A stretch of 64,000 bases of DNA from Sulfitobacter sp. (lineage in GTDB: Bacteria; Pseudomonadota; Alphaproteobacteria; Rhodobacterales; Rhodobacteraceae): assembly GCA_017854855.1 (NCBI GenBank), contig JAFMGZ010000006.1, forward strand, positions 1 to 64,000, written 5' to 3'. The notes beneath the pieces were generated by a model. The model did no database searches and was not told where the DNA came from. It saw only the letters and a list, made by a program, of their open reading frames with translations. Positions 61,921-64,000 of this stretch are shown here, piece after piece. Both the position numbers and the translations under genes were made by a program. How positions within the stretch are numbered: position 1 is the first letter of the stretch; each line of letters starts with the position of its first letter.

Positions 61921-62862
61921 CTATCTGGGTGCTGCTGCACGCTGCAAACGGTCATTGATCGCGCGGCCCAGTCCCGTGTTGGGCACAGGGGCCACCGCAA
62001 TGGGACGGCCCGTGGCGTCCAGGCGGTGCAGATGGTCAAACAGATTTGCCGCAGCCTCTGCCAGATCACCGCTGGGGGACAGGTTCAGATCACCCTCAAT
62101 GGTGCCAAAGCCCAGCATCACCTCATCGTTTTGCGCGGTGAGGGCATTCAACCGCACCGACGCCCCCGGCGCATAATGCGAGCTCAATTGGCCGGGCGCG
62201 ATGATCTCGGCCCCGCTTGCCTCGGTCACGGGATGGCCCAGTGCCGCTTCGATGGCCTCTTTCGGCAAGCCGCCTGCGCGCAGAAGCACGGCATCAGGGC
62301 CATTCAGCCCGACGATGGTGCTTTCCAGTCCAACGGGGCAGGGACCATCGTCCAGGACGGCGGCAATCCGACCGTCCAGCCCGGCCAGCACATGACTGAC
62401 CAATGTGGCGCTGATCTTGCCCGATGGGTTGGCAGAGGGGGCTGCAACCGGCCCGCCAAAGGCCTGCAACAAGGCCTGCGCCGTCGCATGTGCAGGCACC
62501 CGCAGTGCGACGGTATCCAGACCTGCCGTCACCAGTGAGGACAGGCCATGCCCGTCCTTCAATGGCAGGACCAGGGTCAGCGGTCCGGGCCAGAAGGCGG
62601 ATGCCAGTATCTCGGCGGTATCAGACCAGTGGACATAGCGCCGGGCACTGCCGGCGTCGGCCAGATGCACGATCAAGGGGTTGAAGCTGGGCCTTCCCTT
62701 GGCCGCGAATATTGCGGCCACCGCGCGACCGTCGCGCGCGTCTGCCCCAAGGCCGTAAACGGTCTCTGTGGGGAAAGACACAAGCAGGCCCCGCGCCAGC
62801 AACTGTGCTGCCGTTTCAATGCCGCCTGACTGCGGAAAAAGGTGTTTTGTCTTAAAGCTCAT
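61921..62862 (-). CDS. L-threonylcarbamoyladenylate synthase (Sua5 type)
   Basis: This 313-residue enzyme makes threonylcarbamoyl-AMP for the t6A modification at position 37 of tRNAs that read ANN codons. The YrdC domain contains FPTETVYGLGADA, AAKGRPSFNPLIVHL and APSANPSGKIS. A C-terminal domain of about 100 residues classifies it as Sua5 rather than TsaC. The frame opens at 62925, but the ATG at 62862 fits the family. It diverges from the acyl-CoA dehydrogenase gene. Confidence 0.92.
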   Translation of the reverse strand: MSFKTKHLFPQSGGIETAAQLLARGLLVSFPTETVYGLGADARDGRAVAAIFAAKGRPSFNPLIVHLADAGSARRYVHWSDTAEILASAFWPGPLTLVLPLKDGHGLSSLVTAGLDTVALRVPAHATAQALLQAFGGPVAAPSANPSGKISATLVSHVLAGLDGRIAAVLDDGPCPVGLESTIVGLNGPDAVLLRAGGLPKEAIEAALGHPVTEASGAEIIAPGQLSSHYAPGASVRLNALTAQNDEVMLGFGTIEGDLNLSPSGDLAEAAANLFDHLHRLDATGRPIAVAPVPNTGLGRAINDRLQRAAAPR

Positions 62863-62993
62863 GCAATTCCCGTGACGCGGCGTTTTGGTTGCGGGTGGCA
62901 CTTCGTGCGTTTCATGGTAATCCACCTGCGATGCCCATAGCAGGGCTGTGTCCGGCTTGCCAAGTCACACGGCCCCCACACCGGAGAGCCTGC

Positions 62994-64000
62994 ATGCCTT
63001 ATCGTGCCGCCGTCGATGAATTTAGTTTCTTGATCAATCATCTTTTGGATGCGGATGCTCTGCGTCAGACAAACCTTTTTGCAGAAGCCACGCAAGACGT
63101 GACAGATGCGATCCTGTCAGAGGCAGGCAAGCTGTGCGATGAGGTTCTTGCCCCCTTGCAGCGCGCGGGCGACCTGCATCCGGCGCGGTTGGAAAATGGT
63201 GTGGTGCGCACCTCACCGGGGTTTGCCGATGGGTTCAAGGCAATAGCTGAGGGCGGTTGGCTGGGCATGTCCGCCGACCCGGCATTTGGTGGCATGGGCT
63301 TGCCGATGATCCTGACTTCGGCGGTCAATGAAATGATGAGCGGTGCCTGTCTTGCGCTGCAGCTTGCCCCGCTGATGAGCCAGGGCGAGATCGAAGCGCT
63401 AGAGCATCACGCAAGTGACGAGATCAAGGCGCTTTATCTGCCGAAACTGGTTTCGGGTGAATGGACCGGGACGATGAACCTGACAGAGCCGCAAGCGGGA
63501 TCGGACGTCGGCGCGCTGAAATCCAAGGCCGAGGCCAATGGCGACGGCACCTATGCCATCTCTGGCCAGAAAATCTATATCAGCTGGGGCGACCATGACG
63601 TCGCCGAAAACATCTGCCATCTGGTGCTGGCGCGGATTCCAGGTGCGCCCGAAGGGACCAAGGGCATCAGCCTGTTTCTGGTGCCTAAGTTCTTGCCAAA
63701 TGCCGATGGTTCATTGGGTGCGCGCAATGGTGTGACCACGGTCAGTCTTGAACATAAGATGGGCATTCACGGCTCGCCCACAGCGGTTTTGCAATATGAT
63801 CAGGCCAAGGGCTGGCTGATCGGGCCGGAACAGGGCGGAATGGCAGCCATGTTCACGATGATGAACAATGCCCGCCTTGGCGTTGGGGGGCAGGGGATCG
63901 GCGTGGCCGAAGCCGCCTTTCAGCATGCGCTGTCATACGCAGAGGGCCGCAAACAGGGCCGTGCGGGGGGCGACGGCAAGGGCAGCATCATTGATCACGC
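62994..64000 (+). CDS. Acyl-CoA dehydrogenase, 3' end beyond the window
   Basis: The gene begins at an ATG with GGAGAG seven bases upstream and runs open to the window edge (335 full codons seen). The N-terminus (MPYRAAVDEFSFLINHLL) and the DUF-like helical segment precede the acyl-CoA dehydrogenase fold; FAD/substrate motifs appear as MNLTEPQAGSDVG and ISGQKIYISWGDHD. This long-form subgroup (about 590 residues) includes DmdC, the methylmercaptopropionyl-CoA dehydrogenase of DMSP degradation, and fatty acyl-CoA dehydrogenases. Which one applies cannot be decided from the visible part. Confidence 0.9.
   Translation, partial: MPYRAAVDEFSFLINHLLDADALRQTNLFAEATQDVTDAILSEAGKLCDEVLAPLQRAGDLHPARLENGVVRTSPGFADGFKAIAEGGWLGMSADPAFGGMGLPMILTSAVNEMMSGACLALQLAPLMSQGEIEALEHHASDEIKALYLPKLVSGEWTGTMNLTEPQAGSDVGALKSKAEANGDGTYAISGQKIYISWGDHDVAENICHLVLARIPGAPEGTKGISLFLVPKFLPNADGSLGARNGVTTVSLEHKMGIHGSPTAVLQYDQAKGWLIGPEQGGMAAMFTMMNNARLGVGGQGIGVAEAAFQHALSYAEGRKQGRAGGDGKGSIIDH

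Noticed and set aside
1-64000. tRNA, rRNA, insertion sequence, prophage or CRISPR
   Set aside because: Reading both strands I found no tRNA-like arm pattern, no transposase or integrase frame, no terminal inverted repeats and no regularly spaced repeat array.

Overview
The window reads as chromosomal DNA of an alphaproteobacterium of the order Rhodobacterales (Roseobacter/Rhodobacter group). The evidence is moderately high GC, dense operons joined by ATGA, GTGA or TGATG overlaps, a phaAB-type fused Na+/H+ antiporter operon, and familiar neighbourhoods: uvrC-pgsA-moaD-moaE, pyrB-(pyrC-like)-plsY, uracil-DNA glycosylase-moaB-RND pump, and Sua5 next to an acyl-CoA dehydrogenase. Genus cannot be fixed from sequence alone. 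I see no rRNA, tRNA, insertion sequence, prophage, plasmid gene or CRISPR array.

Positions 1-23,600 are mostly catabolic and accessory. First come three minus-strand oxidoreductases (medium-chain dehydrogenase, iron alcohol dehydrogenase, Old Yellow Enzyme). A flavin aromatic hydroxylase diverges from them, with an inverted repeat flanking its promoter. rsgA and a quinone oxidoreductase follow. Next is a polyamine-type ABC transporter (8.5-13.3 kb) convergent with a three-gene operon for an EutA-like isomerase, an M24 hydrolase and a PLP ammonia-lyase-like enzyme. This looks like an uptake and degradation module for an amino compound. A PAS histidine kinase/response regulator pair, a formamidase-like hydrolase, and an IclR-controlled cluster (Rieske oxygenase, glutamine-synthetase-like ligase, SDR) complete this part. 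The last cluster may degrade an amine through a gamma-glutamyl intermediate.

Positions 23,680-39,340 hold the Mrp/Pha antiporter operon (six genes, AB fused), a Do-type periplasmic protease divergent from an OmpR-type two-component system, a second quinone oxidoreductase, a CoxG-like protein, an ABC-2 exporter, a signal peptide peptidase, a 54-residue zinc-ribbon microprotein, a Ca2+/Na+ antiporter and an SDR.

Positions 39,341-64,000 are largely housekeeping: uvrC, pgsA, moaD, moaE, an OmpA-like envelope protein with a coiled-coil partner, ubiA, rsmE, gshA, lysE, plsY, a dihydroorotase-like gene that has lost its zinc ligands, pyrB with small membrane proteins between the pyr genes, a uracil-DNA glycosylase, moaB, an RND efflux pair, a DsbD-N-domain protein, yqgE, a Sua5-type synthase, and the start of an acyl-CoA dehydrogenase cut by the window edge.

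The points most worth following are the two candidate catabolic modules, the catalytically dead dihydroorotase in the pyr operon, several unassigned dyad operators (3.9, 8.4, 19.86, 31.06 and 39.55 kb), a minus-strand unit with its own terminator at 8.1-8.4 kb, and two unlisted-size proteins of 54 and 33 residues.
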